From: Streptomyces mirabilis | Lineage (GTDB): Bacteria > Actinomycetota > Actinomycetes > Streptomycetales > Streptomycetaceae | Direction: 5' to 3' | NCBI RefSeq assembly: GCF_039503195.1 | Contig: NZ_JBCJKP010000001.1 | Coordinates: 4,526,001 to 4,590,000, forward strand | Length of the DNA: 64,000 bases | In this document: piece after piece, positions 9,501 through 16,611 of the stretch | How positions within the stretch are numbered: position 1 is the first letter of the stretch | How the letters are laid out: every line of letters starts with the position of its first letter | Made by a program: the position numbers and the translations under genes | Notes under the pieces: generated by a model | Seen by the model: only the letters and a program-made list of their open reading frames with translations | Database searches by the model: none | Told to the model about the DNA's origin: nothing

Positions 9501-12500
9501 CGGTGAGCTGCGGGTCGTGCTCCTCGACGACCTGGCCGTTCAGGTCGTACGTGTACGAGGTGGTCAGACCGTTCGGGTAGGTGTCCGAGACGACCTTCTG
9601 GCTGAGGACCTGGCCGAGGCCGTCGTAGGTGTACGTCGTCGCCAGACCGATGGCGTCGGTGGTGGAGGCGACGTCGCCGTTCTTGAAGTACGCCACCTGG
9701 TTGACCGCGCCGCCGGGGCTGATCGTCTTCACCGGCAGGCCCTTGGGCACCACTCCGCCGTCGGCGGACGGGTAGGTGCTGGTGCCGTCGCTGTAGACGG
9801 TCGTGGTGGTGCGGCCCTTGGGGAATCCGGGGACGGCCGGGCCGGTGATACCGGTCTGGTTGCCCTGCGCGTCGTACGCGTACGAGGTGAGGTAGGTGTT
9901 GTCGGTCGCCGACGCCGAACGGCCGTCGCGCTCGGTCAGCAGCTGGTCGTTGCGCGGGTCGGTCGTCGTCAGCTGGGCCGTGGTGTCGTCCGGGTAGTAC
10001 GTGTAGTACTCGGTCGAGCACTTGTTCGCGGACTCGTCCTGGCAGGCGGTCGAGGAGACGATGTTGCCGCGCACGTCGTGACCGGTGATGTTCATCGAGC
10101 CGTTGGGGTCGGTGACCGTGTGCTCGAAACCGGCGGAGTCGTAGCCGAAGCTCGTCTTGTTGCCGAGCCCGTCGGTCTCGGTCAGCGCCCGGTTGCCGTT
10201 GTCGACGTCGTAGGTGTAGGTGAGCGTGGCGTTCGCCGGCGAGGTCACCTTGACCGTCTCCACCGGGAGGAGGCCGGTGGAGTTCTTCGCGGCCTCCCAC
10301 TGCTGGGCCACGTCCGCCGCGGCCAGCTGGGAGCGGTGGACGGCGACCTCGGCGAGGGAGCCCTTGAAGTAGGTGGCGTAACCGATGTTGCTGGTGGTGC
10401 TGGCGTGCGACTCGTCGGGCCAGTTGCCGCCGATGAAACCCGCGCCGACGTACTGGTTGGTCTGGACGCTCATCGCGGCCGTGCCGGTCTGCGAGGCCAC
10501 CAGCGCGTCGTCGAGGTACAGCGCCTGGCTGTCGGATGCCGTCGACAGCACGACGTGGTGCCACTTGCCGTCGGTCACCGCGGCGGCGGAGCCGATGGGT
10601 TTGGTGGATCCGCCGGAGAAGTAGAACTCGCCGTACAGCTTTCCGCTGCTGCCGACGTAGAGGACCGGCGTGTAGTTGCCGGTGGTGGTGCCTGAGCTCA
10701 GCGGGTCCTTGGACGCGCCGAGCAGCACGCCGTTCGCCGTGGAGGTCTTGAACCACATGCTGACCGACTCGGCGCCCGTACCGGGCAGGATGCCCCCGGG
10801 CAGCGCCATGGACGAGGTGCTGCCGTCGAACGTCGCGGCCTTCTGGTCGCTGAACGGGCCCGTCGCGCCGAGCGTCACCGCGCTGTACGTGCCGTTGCCG
10901 CCGCGCACCTCGTCGACCGCGGTGGTCGCGCCGGCCGCCTCACCGAGACGGAAGTAGCCGGCGGGCGCCGCGCCGAGGACCGCGCCCCGGTAGGTCTGGC
11001 TGGAGCCGGTGACCGTGGGCGCCCCGAGCTTCCAGACGCCGCCGTTCTCGTCGGTGAGCTGGGTGAGGGTGGTGGTGCCCGGGTCGTACTGCATCGCCGC
11101 GTACGTCTTGCCGGACGGCCGGGTGATGGAGGTCAGCAGGCTCGCCGCGTGGGTGCCGTACTGGTAGAGGGCGTTGACGTCGGCGGCGACCAGCGGGCGG
11201 CCGTACCAGGCGGCGTCCGCGACCGAGCCGTTGAAGTAGGTGGCGTAGCCGGACTTCTCGCTGGAACTCTGGTGCGGCTCGTCGGGCCAGTTGCCGCCGA
11301 GGAAGCCGGTGCCGAGATAGTTGAAGGACTGGTTCTTGCCGAAGGCGACCGCGCTCTGGATGGAGACGGTGCCGGTGCGCGAGCCGATCTTCGCGTTGTC
11401 GACGTACAGGGTCTGCGAGTTGCCCGCGGCCGACAGCACCACGTGGTGCCACTTGCCGTCGGCGACCGACGCGGTCGTGACGATCGGGTTGATGCCGCCG
11501 CTGTACCAGAACTCGGCGTTCAGCTTGCCGTCGGTGCCGACGTAGATCGAGGGGGTGTAGAAGCCCGCGGCCTGTCCGGAACCGATGGGCTGGGAGGCGT
11601 ACGAGTACAGGACGCCGGGGCCCGCGGAGGTCTTGAACCAGAGCGAGAGCGCGCCGGAGTCGGTGTCGTTGCCGGTGTTCTTCGGCAGCGAGACGTCGGA
11701 GGAGGTGCCGTTGAAGGTGGCGACGGTGGAGGAGGAGCCGGTGAGCGGGCCACCGCTCTGGCCCGTCGTCACGTTCTCGTAGGTCGCGTTGTCGGTGCCC
11801 TCATTGGCGAGGACGGCGTCCTTGGCGGTCGTCGCGCCCGAGGCCTCCGACAGCGGCCACATGGCGTGCGGGTCGAGGTCGAGCGAGGCGTTCTGGTACT
11901 GCGAGCCGCTCGTGTAGCCGTACGTCGTGCACTTCGTCGACGACAGCGGCGAGCACACCTTGGTGAGCTGGTCGCCGGTGTAGCCGTACGTCCAGGTCTG
12001 CGCGGTGGAGGAGTCGCCCGCGGTGACCGGATCGGTGACGACGGTCTGGACGTGCGCGGCCGACGCGCCGGACGGCGTGAACCAGGTCAGGTTGAGGGAA
12101 CGGCTGGAGACCCCGGACGTCATCTTCGTGATGTGGCCGCTGGTCCAGGTGAAGGTGATGGACCGCCCGTTGGCGTCCGTCACGGAGAGCAGACCGTACG
12201 CGCCCGACCCCAGGGACTGGGTGAACGTGTAGACCGTGTCGTCCTTGTCGGTCAGCTTGTAGCCGCCGCCCGTGACCGTGGTGAAGGTGGCGAACCGCCC
12301 GTTGCCCGGCGCGAACGTGCCGTCGCTGTTCTTGCCGTACCCGACCTGCGAACCGTCCGGGTAGGTGACGTCGACACTGGAGACCGCGCCCGACGCCGTG
12401 TACTGCTCGGTCGCCCGCGCGTCGAAGATGCTCGACCAGCCGGACCCGAACGCGCCGGTCCAGCGCGGGTCGCGGGAGTTGTAGTCGCGCTCCACGTCCA

Positions 12501-14556
12501 GCGAGGGGCCGACGGTGGAGATCGAGGCGTCGGTGTCGGAGGTGGTGTAGTTGCCGATCGACGCGTCGAAGCCGTGGTCACTGCTGTTCTGCGACAGACC
12601 CGAGGTGATCACGGGTTGCGGCACCTGGACCGAGAGCGCGTACGGCTCCGCCGTCGAGTACAGAGCGGTGGTGGAGTCGTACGCCTGAGCGGTCCACGTG
12701 TACTGCTTGCCCCAGGCCAGCTTGCCCGCCGGGACCGTCCAGTCGCCGGTGGAGATCAGACCGGACGTGGCGACCTGGGTGTTGGTCGCGTCGTAGACCT
12801 TGAAGACGTACTGGCCGGCGCTGCCGCTGGAGTTCGCGCCGCCGGCCCAGGCGGTCAGCTCGGGTGTGGTGGTGCCCACGACCGCGTTGTCGGCGGGGAA
12901 CTGCTCGTACAGCTGCGGCGCCGTGTTGCCCGTGTAGGTGACCACGATGTACGGGCCGAGCCCGGGGTCGTTGAAGGAGCCGAACTGCTTCCAGTGCAGG
13001 TTGTCGGTCGTCGACGCGTAGAGCGCGAGGCCGTAGTCGGCGGTGGTGCCGTTCATCCAGCCCTGGATGGCGGACGTGGACAGGGAGACGGTCACGTTGT
13101 CGCCGACGGTGCGGTCGGCGCCGGTGTTGGCGCAGGCGTTGGGCACGCTCGGCGTCGCGTTGCCGATCGAGGAGCCGTACGTCGGCCCCGGGTAACTGGT
13201 GACGCCCTCCGGGGTCCAGGCCTTCGTCACCAGCGCGACGTCGAAACGCTCGGCGGTGCAGGTGGCGGCCCAGGTGTCGAAGAGGTGCAGGGTCGCGGAG
13301 GAGACGGTGACACCGCTGCCGTCCCAGGCGGTGTCCCAGTGGTTGACGTAGCTGACCGCGGAGTGGGTGCCGGAGTCGTAGGAGCCGACCTTGACGGTCT
13401 GCTCGTAGGAGTGGTCGCCCGCGGCAGCGGACTCGGCGTAGGTGGTGGTCCAGCCGTCCGTGACCTGCGGGTCGACGGTGACCGGGAAGACGCGGCGCGG
13501 GTCGTGCAGCCAGCTGTCGTCGAGGGTCACCTTCAGCGCGTAGCCGTCCTTGTCGTGGACGAGCTCGGTGCTGACGTCGTGGGTGGTGGCCGGGTCCCCG
13601 GAGCGCGGGTTCACCTTCGAGTCGTAGGCGTACGACGCGGGGATGCGCTCGACGGTCCTGCCGGTGGAGTCACGCAGGTCGATCGACCCGCTCCTGGTCC
13701 GGACGGGCGTGAGGCCCTTGAGGTCCAGGGGGAAGGTCCAGCTGTTCGCCGCGTCCGCGGAACGCAGGACGACCGCGTCCTTGACCCCGGTCGCGGTGGG
13801 GGCGACCTGGAGGTCGGTGTCCGTCAGGACGTTCTCGTACGTGACGCGCGAGCCGTCCGCCGTGCCCTTGACGGAGGCGGCGCCCTTGAGTCCATAGGAA
13901 AGGGAGTGCGCGCTGTCGGCGGCGAAGGAGACGAGGCCGGAATCACTGGCCTTGGCGCCGAAGTCGACACCGACGGAGTTGGCCTTCTCGTGCCAGCGGC
14001 CGTCGGGACCGGCTCTCACGTCCACATCGATCGGCGCCCATCTCCCCTTCCCCACCTGGTAGTTGACGGGCGTCGGGGATATTCGGCGGGTGGTGCTGCC
14101 GTCGGCGTTGTCGTAGACCGTGTCGGTGCGCGAGGACTTGGCCGCGTTGCGCTTGCTGGTCCTGGGGTTGTAGGTGCCGCCGCGGCTCTTGCCCTGCTGA
14201 ACGGCGGGCTTGTGCGGCTGGTAGGCGGCGAGCTCGCCCTTCCCCTTGCCCGGCGCCCTGCCCACACCGCGCTTGGCGTCGGTCGTCTGCGCGGAGACAT
14301 GGTGGGCGTGTCCGGCCGCGGTGCCCGACTTCTGGTGCGGGACCCGGCCCCAGTGCGGGTCCTGGAACCAGGCCACCACGGAGGACAGACTCGGCATCGA
14401 GAGGGACACACGGCCCAACTCGGCGCCGTCGGCCACTGCCTGCTGGGTCGTCAGCATCAGCGCGAGCGCCGTCAGGGCGACCATGGCCACCTGCCGCCGG
14501 ATGCGGTGCATGCGGCTGACGGGACGGCGGGAAAGGCGGGCAGGCCGAATGCGCAC
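3550..14556 (-). CDS. Giant secreted Rhs/YD-repeat polymorphic toxin with HINT and C-terminal deaminase tip
   Basis: A protein of about 3,668 residues. Order: Arg-rich signal peptide (hydrophobic core VAMVALTALALML); DNRLRE-like domain ~365-540; DUF6531-like region ~660-825; LamG-like domains ~890-1135, ~1195-1420 and ~1945-2160, each with GKWHHVVLS or a relative; many YD repeats (YDAxGN); Rhs core end RWYSPDTGQFLNKD near 2985; a long His/Lys/Ala-rich helical stretch ~3035-3175; an Ala/Gly hydrophobic segment; a HINT domain ~3320-3540 ending VLVHNC; and a ~127-residue tip. The tip carries NHAEAKLL and SELQPC...C, the Zn-binding HxE and PC-x5-C of deaminase-fold toxins, so it should deaminate bases in nucleic acid or nucleotides of a target cell. 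Start: GTG 14556 has GGAG eight bases upstream; the TTG at 14577 has none. The tip is A/T-richer than the body. Confidence 0.93.
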   Translation of the reverse strand: MRIRPARLSRRPVSRMHRIRRQVAMVALTALALMLTTQQAVADGAELGRVSLSMPSLSSVVAWFQDPHWGRVPHQKSGTAAGHAHHVSAQTTDAKRGVGRAPGKGKGELAAYQPHKPAVQQGKSRGGTYNPRTSKRNAAKSSRTDTVYDNADGSTTRRISPTPVNYQVGKGRWAPIDVDVRAGPDGRWHEKANSVGVDFGAKASDSGLVSFAADSAHSLSYGLKGAASVKGTADGSRVTYENVLTDTDLQVAPTATGVKDAVVLRSADAANSWTFPLDLKGLTPVRTRSGSIDLRDSTGRTVERIPASYAYDSKVNPRSGDPATTHDVSTELVHDKDGYALKVTLDDSWLHDPRRVFPVTVDPQVTDGWTTTYAESAAAGDHSYEQTVKVGSYDSGTHSAVSYVNHWDTAWDGSGVTVSSATLHLFDTWAATCTAERFDVALVTKAWTPEGVTSYPGPTYGSSIGNATPSVPNACANTGADRTVGDNVTVSLSTSAIQGWMNGTTADYGLALYASTTDNLHWKQFGSFNDPGLGPYIVVTYTGNTAPQLYEQFPADNAVVGTTTPELTAWAGGANSSGSAGQYVFKVYDATNTQVATSGLISTGDWTVPAGKLAWGKQYTWTAQAYDSTTALYSTAEPYALSVQVPQPVITSGLSQNSSDHGFDASIGNYTTSDTDASISTVGPSLDVERDYNSRDPRWTGAFGSGWSSIFDARATEQYTASGAVSSVDVTYPDGSQVGYGKNSDGTFAPGNGRFATFTTVTGGGYKLTDKDDTVYTFTQSLGSGAYGLLSVTDANGRSITFTWTSGHITKMTSGVSSRSLNLTWFTPSGASAAHVQTVVTDPVTAGDSSTAQTWTYGYTGDQLTKVCSPLSSTKCTTYGYTSGSQYQNASLDLDPHAMWPLSEASGATTAKDAVLANEGTDNATYENVTTGQSGGPLTGSSSTVATFNGTSSDVSLPKNTGNDTDSGALSLWFKTSAGPGVLYSYASQPIGSGQAAGFYTPSIYVGTDGKLNAEFWYSGGINPIVTTASVADGKWHHVVLSAAGNSQTLYVDNAKIGSRTGTVSIQSAVAFGKNQSFNYLGTGFLGGNWPDEPHQSSSEKSGYATYFNGSVADAAWYGRPLVAADVNALYQYGTHAASLLTSITRPSGKTYAAMQYDPGTTTLTQLTDENGGVWKLGAPTVTGSSQTYRGAVLGAAPAGYFRLGEAAGATTAVDEVRGGNGTYSAVTLGATGPFSDQKAATFDGSTSSMALPGGILPGTGAESVSMWFKTSTANGVLLGASKDPLSSGTTTGNYTPVLYVGSSGKLYGEFYFSGGSTKPIGSAAAVTDGKWHHVVLSTASDSQALYLDDALVASQTGTAAMSVQTNQYVGAGFIGGNWPDESHASTTSNIGYATYFKGSLAEVAVHRSQLAAADVAQQWEAAKNSTGLLPVETVKVTSPANATLTYTYDVDNGNRALTETDGLGNKTSFGYDSAGFEHTVTDPNGSMNITGHDVRGNIVSSTACQDESANKCSTEYYTYYPDDTTAQLTTTDPRNDQLLTERDGRSASATDNTYLTSYAYDAQGNQTGITGPAVPGFPKGRTTTTVYSDGTSTYPSADGGVVPKGLPVKTISPGGAVNQVAYFKNGDVASTTDAIGLATTYTYDGLGQVLSQKVVSDTYPNGLTTSYTYDLNGQVVEEHDPQLTDRVTGATHAAVSSTVYDEDGNVTSQTVADASGGDTARTETQTYDGYDHLLTESDANAVAGASNGNTTTYTYDNQGNKTKEVTSAGNETRYTYDDNGNLLTQALMYTGDPVNPGTATVLTESSRAYDPAGRLQSVTDAMGNTTSYTYLDDGLTASVKRTSSDGTKSYVLESDTYDAAGNLLTSTSDNGETVTNYKVDAASRTTSTTVDPTGVDRVSTVSYTPDDQVASQNDHDATGYDRTTTSTYDAMGNVLSETLYGDASGHPAGWWKLNQDSGTNITDSSGTGNTATAGSGVTWSDSAAKFAGTTTGTGNVIDTTGPVLDTTASYTVSAWVNLSDTSTYRTFVAQGGTNRASFYLQYSKADNAYRFHAANADVASPTAFYDATATAAPTLNTWTHLVGVFDSTTGSMKLYVNGAQAGSGTDTAPWTGTGPLSIGGTEKADGTTSDVVAGSVGDVQVYQRALSATDVTSLYGKGRTGGTVGSSTEQTTKYTYDKRGLPTSTTDAEQNTTTYAYDEAGNLAVSTAPAVQSEPDGTTAATVHPVTTSGFNTFGEGVEEEDPNGLVTTTAYDANGNKVSEALPSYTPAGASTPNAGTTVWKYDSEGNQTDEISPSGTTTSYLYDQMGNLAQITAPDGTKTHALYDTNGEQLSATDAAGAQTQATYDFMGRRLTSTTMERYPSTRTLTTTNSYAVTTGNPYGAHTASTTSPGGVTNTYAYNRAGDITSVTDGAGNTTRYGYDFEGNTTKTTLADGTWTETDYNASDDPTATREYDANGAVLSSTSQQYDGVGDLTASTDANQHTTRWTYDASGAITQQVESVDASTSITTTFGYDAAGNRTRFTDGRGNSWRYTYTPWGQQEKVIEPTTATYTSAADSTTTFAYDADGQPTTATLPGGVTTSMTYDVNGRLKTMSGAGADAATAKRSFNYDADGRVLSADTDEAGIAGAADHQAATHDAFTYDDRGDVLTASGSAGSSSFTYNNDASMLTRTDAAGTTSYGYDTAGRLSSLNDAATGTQLTYTYGQLNEVKSVKYGSTGQTRTFGYNSSHELTSDVLVQGASTLASLSYGYDNNGNLTSKATTGVSGASSNTYTYDWSDRLTSWNNGSTTKSYAYDASGNRVRNGSDVYTYDARDELTSDGTHTYDYSARGTMTQESQTSGSVAYKTDAFGGQIAAGTQSYTLDALGRNITDTDTTAQSTRTFAYSGADNTIASDGDNTYTYDPAGGVIGVTPSGGSGVLALTDLHSDVVGTFTSGATSLTGSASYDPLGKVVSPTNTVTGHLGFQSGWTEPGTGDVGTASRWYSPDTGQFLNKDSISLNAVPNSVAANPFAYVDDNPMAGTDESGNCSWYDVVCGAKKVAHKVKHAVSHVAHKVYHAAKHLARKVVHAVKHAAHKIVHHVRDVYHATVRVVRRVYHYAARHVRRVYHAAVHAVHTAYHKASRVVHRVVHAVNNAAHKIASHVKRAAKAVAHVARTAYHATVKAAKATATYVKHHAAAITSFVVSTAVFAGCEAFTAGLGTIGCAAAAGAAGSLVEQGFKCAENGGGDCSAGAFGESALEGAVSGALGGALGSLGGKILAKVAPKAMKVVGGLFGKGATEAGDSAAADATDEAASAAESEGAGTNSQSESGGSCKIPGAKAPTHSFTGSTRVLMADGQAKAIDQVRVGDTIANSVPGVAGTEAHKVTAVIVTHTDHDFVDLTVKKAAKSATKQTAKGGAKSLGRKVAHKAAFGLAASAAVLGALAASHGHGHGQEPAAAPVAAVSTVSTQDTKAVVGTETAQNARLTTTFHHPFYDETQSAFVDAKDLHTGDVLQTPTGTTKVTGVRLYHANTTTYDLTIGTLHTYYVEAGDTPVLVHNCQVEYGSTDLSAATAQERLRLGKTANNFAAARYKDAEGVERIAVRYSSAGRGNHAEAKLLRDLGKENISEIYSELQPCRGRENCAAAVGSIPTSWSWNWTTSAEGAASRKSQLAAVRGMFADALAGKW
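3935..3986. repeat. Toxin-tip anchor repeat, copy 2 (active toxin)
   Basis: Partner of 2527-2578. It encodes the HINT terminus TYYVEAGDTPVLVHNC directly before the deaminase tip. The two copies are direct repeats 1,408 bases apart, so recombination between them would delete the current tip and its immunity gene and fuse the orphan tip in frame. Confidence 0.8.
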
Positions 14557-14567
14557 GGCTTCGACTC

Positions 14568-14639
14568 CAACAGTCAAGAGAGATCAGGCAGGGGGAACGC
14601 GCAGGGGAAGCACAGAAAACCCGCTGATCTTGACTGTTG
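14568..14639. promoter_or_regulatory. 12-bp inverted repeat upstream of the Rhs gene
   Basis: CAACAGTCAAGA at 14568-14579 is matched by its exact reverse complement at 14628-14639. The match continues inward (TCAG/CTGA) if a four-base GAGA insertion in the first arm is skipped. The first arm overlaps the ribosome site of the GTG start at 14556. The pair brackets about 48 bases. It may be an operator for looping repression or a long leader stem that hides the ribosome site. The rest of the 262-base gap to 14818 is A+T-richer than its surroundings and shows no further clear element. Confidence 0.5.
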
Positions 14640-14818
14640 TGAACATGCCGTGGACAGGCACGAGGAGCGTTTTTGGCCTTACCTTGACCTGGTCTTGCTG
14701 AACCAAGTCGACTTGTTTCGACTCGCCCCTTTGCTTCTTGTGAACTCTTTTGCGGGCTCCTCACCTTCTTGACAGATTCTCGTCATCTCGCCCTTGCGCC
14801 GCGGCGCATGAAATGACG

Positions 14819-15547
14819 TCAGTTCGCGGTGAACCGCTTCGGCGCCTGGGTCGGATTGCCCCCCGAGGGGAGCTTCTGGCCGGGGCACTCGGAGAGCACC
14901 TTCTTCATCGCGGCCTTCTCCCCGCCGGTGACCCACAGCCCGTACTTCTTCTTCACGGCCACCTGCGCGGCCACATATGTGCAGCGATACCCCTTGTTGG
15001 GCGGGAGCCAGGTCGCGGTGTCGCCGTCGCCCTTGCTGCGGTTGGTGCTCGCGTCGACGGACAGCAGGTTGAGCGGGTCGTTGGCCAGCGCTATCCGCTT
15101 GCCGGCGTCCCAGTACTTGGCGCCCTTCTGCCAGGCGTCGGAGAGTGCGACGAGGTGGTCTATGTCCACCAGGCTGCGGCCGCGCTTGTACGTCACTTCC
15201 TTGCCGGAGTACGGGTCAGGATCGAGCGCCCCGGAGACCACCTTGCAGGTGCCGCCGGTGAACTTCACGTTCTTCAGGTCCCGCTTGAGGATGTCGTCGC
15301 GGGTGTCGCACTTGTTGGAGTCCGTGTCGGCCCAGGCCGTGCCGAACCTCGCCCTGCTGTAGCCCGTCTTGGGCGCGCGCCCCTTGACGGTCAGCGAGTC
15401 CACGGCGGTGAGCGCGGCGCCGCCGCCGGCCGCCGTGCCCTGCGGGCCGGCGGAGCCCGTGGTGTCCTTCTTGCAGCCGCTGACCCCCGCGCCGACGACG
15501 AACAGCACCAGTGCGGCAGCCGCCGCCCCACCCCTCAGACGCACCAC
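14819..15547 (-). CDS. Secreted HNH-family nuclease lipoprotein (DUF1524/GmrSD C-terminal-like)
   Basis: A 242-residue protein. The lipoprotein signal (AAAAALVLFVVGAGVSGC, lipobox VSGC) places it outside the membrane. The nuclease core is DIDHLVALSDAWQKGAKYW, then NDPLNLLSVDASTNRSKGDG and TWLPPNKGYRCTYVAAQ, matching the Asp-His and Asn residues of the DUF1524 branch of HNH enzymes. Members are secreted DNases that may serve in nutrient scavenging. The frame is open to 15733, but the upstream part is Arg-rich and non-coding. GTG 15547 follows a strong GGGGAGGGG ribosome site by about six bases and starts directly at the signal peptide. The gene stands alone on the minus strand. Confidence 0.88.
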   Translation of the reverse strand: MVRLRGGAAAAALVLFVVGAGVSGCKKDTTGSAGPQGTAAGGGAALTAVDSLTVKGRAPKTGYSRARFGTAWADTDSNKCDTRDDILKRDLKNVKFTGGTCKVVSGALDPDPYSGKEVTYKRGRSLVDIDHLVALSDAWQKGAKYWDAGKRIALANDPLNLLSVDASTNRSKGDGDTATWLPPNKGYRCTYVAAQVAVKKKYGLWVTGGEKAAMKKVLSECPGQKLPSGGNPTQAPKRFTAN

Positions 15548-15710
15548 GACGCCCCTCCCCTTTGTTCCCCGGGTCCGCCCTGCACAGGGCGCGTTTCCCT
15601 GGTGCCCACGGTAGCGGCGGGCATGCCCAGCCCATACCCTCCTCCAACGGGCAATAGGTGCACGCCGGGCGTATCGTCGGTGGTGACCCACCTCCGGAAG
15701 GAGTTCCTGC

Positions 15711-15899
15711 ATGGGCATCTTCGACAGATTCAAGGATCAGGCGAAGCCCAAAGGCAAGGACATGTCCGACGCCGGGGAACGGGAGATCAACGAGAAGACG
15801 GGCAACAAGTACCCGGACCGGGTCGACGACGCCCAGCAGAAGATCGAGGGCGCGACGGGCATGGACCGCGAACCGACCGACCGGCCCGATCAGCCGTAG
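15711..15899 (+). CDS. Small MT0933-type antitoxin-like protein
   Basis: A 62-residue, highly charged protein (MGIFDRFKDQAKPKGKDMSD) matching the actinobacterial MT0933-like antitoxin family in its opening MGxFDKxKD motif and hydrophilic tail. An AAGGAG ribosome site precedes the ATG by seven bases. No toxin partner is adjacent, which is usual for this abundant Streptomyces family, so an antitoxin role is a family label rather than something the locus shows. A stress-related disordered protein is the other possibility. Confidence 0.75.
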   Translation: MGIFDRFKDQAKPKGKDMSDAGEREINEKTGNKYPDRVDDAQQKIEGATGMDREPTDRPDQP

Positions 15900-16073
15900 A
15901 CCCCGATCAGCCGTGGCCGCGGAGGCGCGCGAGGCACGACACACCCTTTGATGGACCGTGACACCGAGGCCGTCCGCGAAGTCCCACTCCCGCGGGCGGC
16001 TTCACTTGCGTCGCCCGGCGTCGCCCGCTCTCACGACCGCACCCCCACACCCCCACACCCCCACGTCCTCCCC

Positions 16074-16395
16074 TCACACCTTCCCGATCCCCAACGTGGA
16101 CTCCGAAGGCGGCAGCGCCGAACCCAGCACCGCGACCCGGAACTCGCCGAGCAGCTCGGTCAGTCGGCCCCGGTCGGCCGGGGTGAGGGCCAGCCAGGGG
16201 GCGGCGGCCAGTTCGTCCGTGTGGCGTTCGACCTCGGCGCGGAGCTCGCGGCCCGCGGGTGTGGCGGTGCCGGATTCGGTCACCAGGCCGCGCGGGGCGA
16301 GGCGTTCACGAACGGCGCTCCACTCCTGCGGGCTCCAGCCGCGGCTCTCGAAGCGCTCGACGGAGGCCGCACCGATCGCCGCGAAGGCCCGGCAC
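16074..16395 (-). pseudogene. C-terminal remnant of a SCO6745-family (MarR-like helix-turn-helix) regulator
   Basis: The minus-strand frame ending at TGA 16074 encodes AFAAIGAASVERFESRGWSP, QEWSAVRERLAPRGLVTESG, TATPAGRELRAEVERHTDEL and a tail ending STLGIGKV. This is the C-terminal winged-helix portion of the ~290-residue SCO6745 family. The family-like sequence stops abruptly near 16395. Beyond that point the DNA is the tail of a different gene on the other strand. About two-thirds of the gene is missing. Third-position bias is normal, so the loss may be recent. Confidence 0.6.
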
Positions 16396-16552
16396 CGACC
16401 CCCGCCTCGCCGGAGTCGCCGCCTGGTCCCTGGCCCACGGCTTCGCCACGCTGCTCCTCGGCCACTGACCTGGACGGCGCGGTCGGGGCCAGGACCCCGA
16501 GGAGGTCTTCCGCACCCTGACGGGAATGCTGTTCCAGCCACCGTCGACGTGA
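16396..16552 (+). pseudogene. C-terminal remnant of a TetR-family regulator
   Basis: On the plus strand, DPRLAGVAAWSLAHGFATLLLGH is the characteristic last helix pair of many TetR proteins with a WHG-type ligand domain. The frame is then broken. A one-base shift gives LDGAVG, and a further shift gives GQDPEEVFRTLTGMLFQPPST with a TGA at 16550-16552. Two frameshifts and loss of the whole DNA-binding part mark it as decayed. It abuts the SCO6745-like remnant at about 16395, so the two broken genes meet at one junction. Confidence 0.6.
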
Positions 16553-16611
16553 GCTCGGCCTCCACCACCAGCCGCGACGACTCCGTACGACCTCTATGGC
16601 CCCCACGACCT

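Noticed and set aside
5197..10695. A plus-strand open frame of 1,832 codons opposite the Rhs gene
   Set aside because: It lies antisense to YD repeats, has extreme Arg/Val composition and no domain. It is a shadow of the GC-rich coding strand.
5600..12600. Regularly spaced repeats that could suggest a CRISPR array or satellite
   Set aside because: They are YD (Rhs) repeats within one open reading frame; spacing and units vary and there are no unique spacers.
14575..14577. TTG at 14577 as the start of the Rhs gene
   Set aside because: It has no ribosome site, whereas GTG 14556 has GGAG at good spacing.
11149..14772. A plus-strand open frame of 1,207 codons opposite the Rhs N-terminal half
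   Set aside because: Arg/Val/Gly-rich with no motif. A shadow of the same kind.
16038..16066. CACCCC-rich short tandem stretch after the antitoxin-like gene
   Set aside because: Simple low-complexity C-rich DNA, common in this genome; no structure beyond composition.
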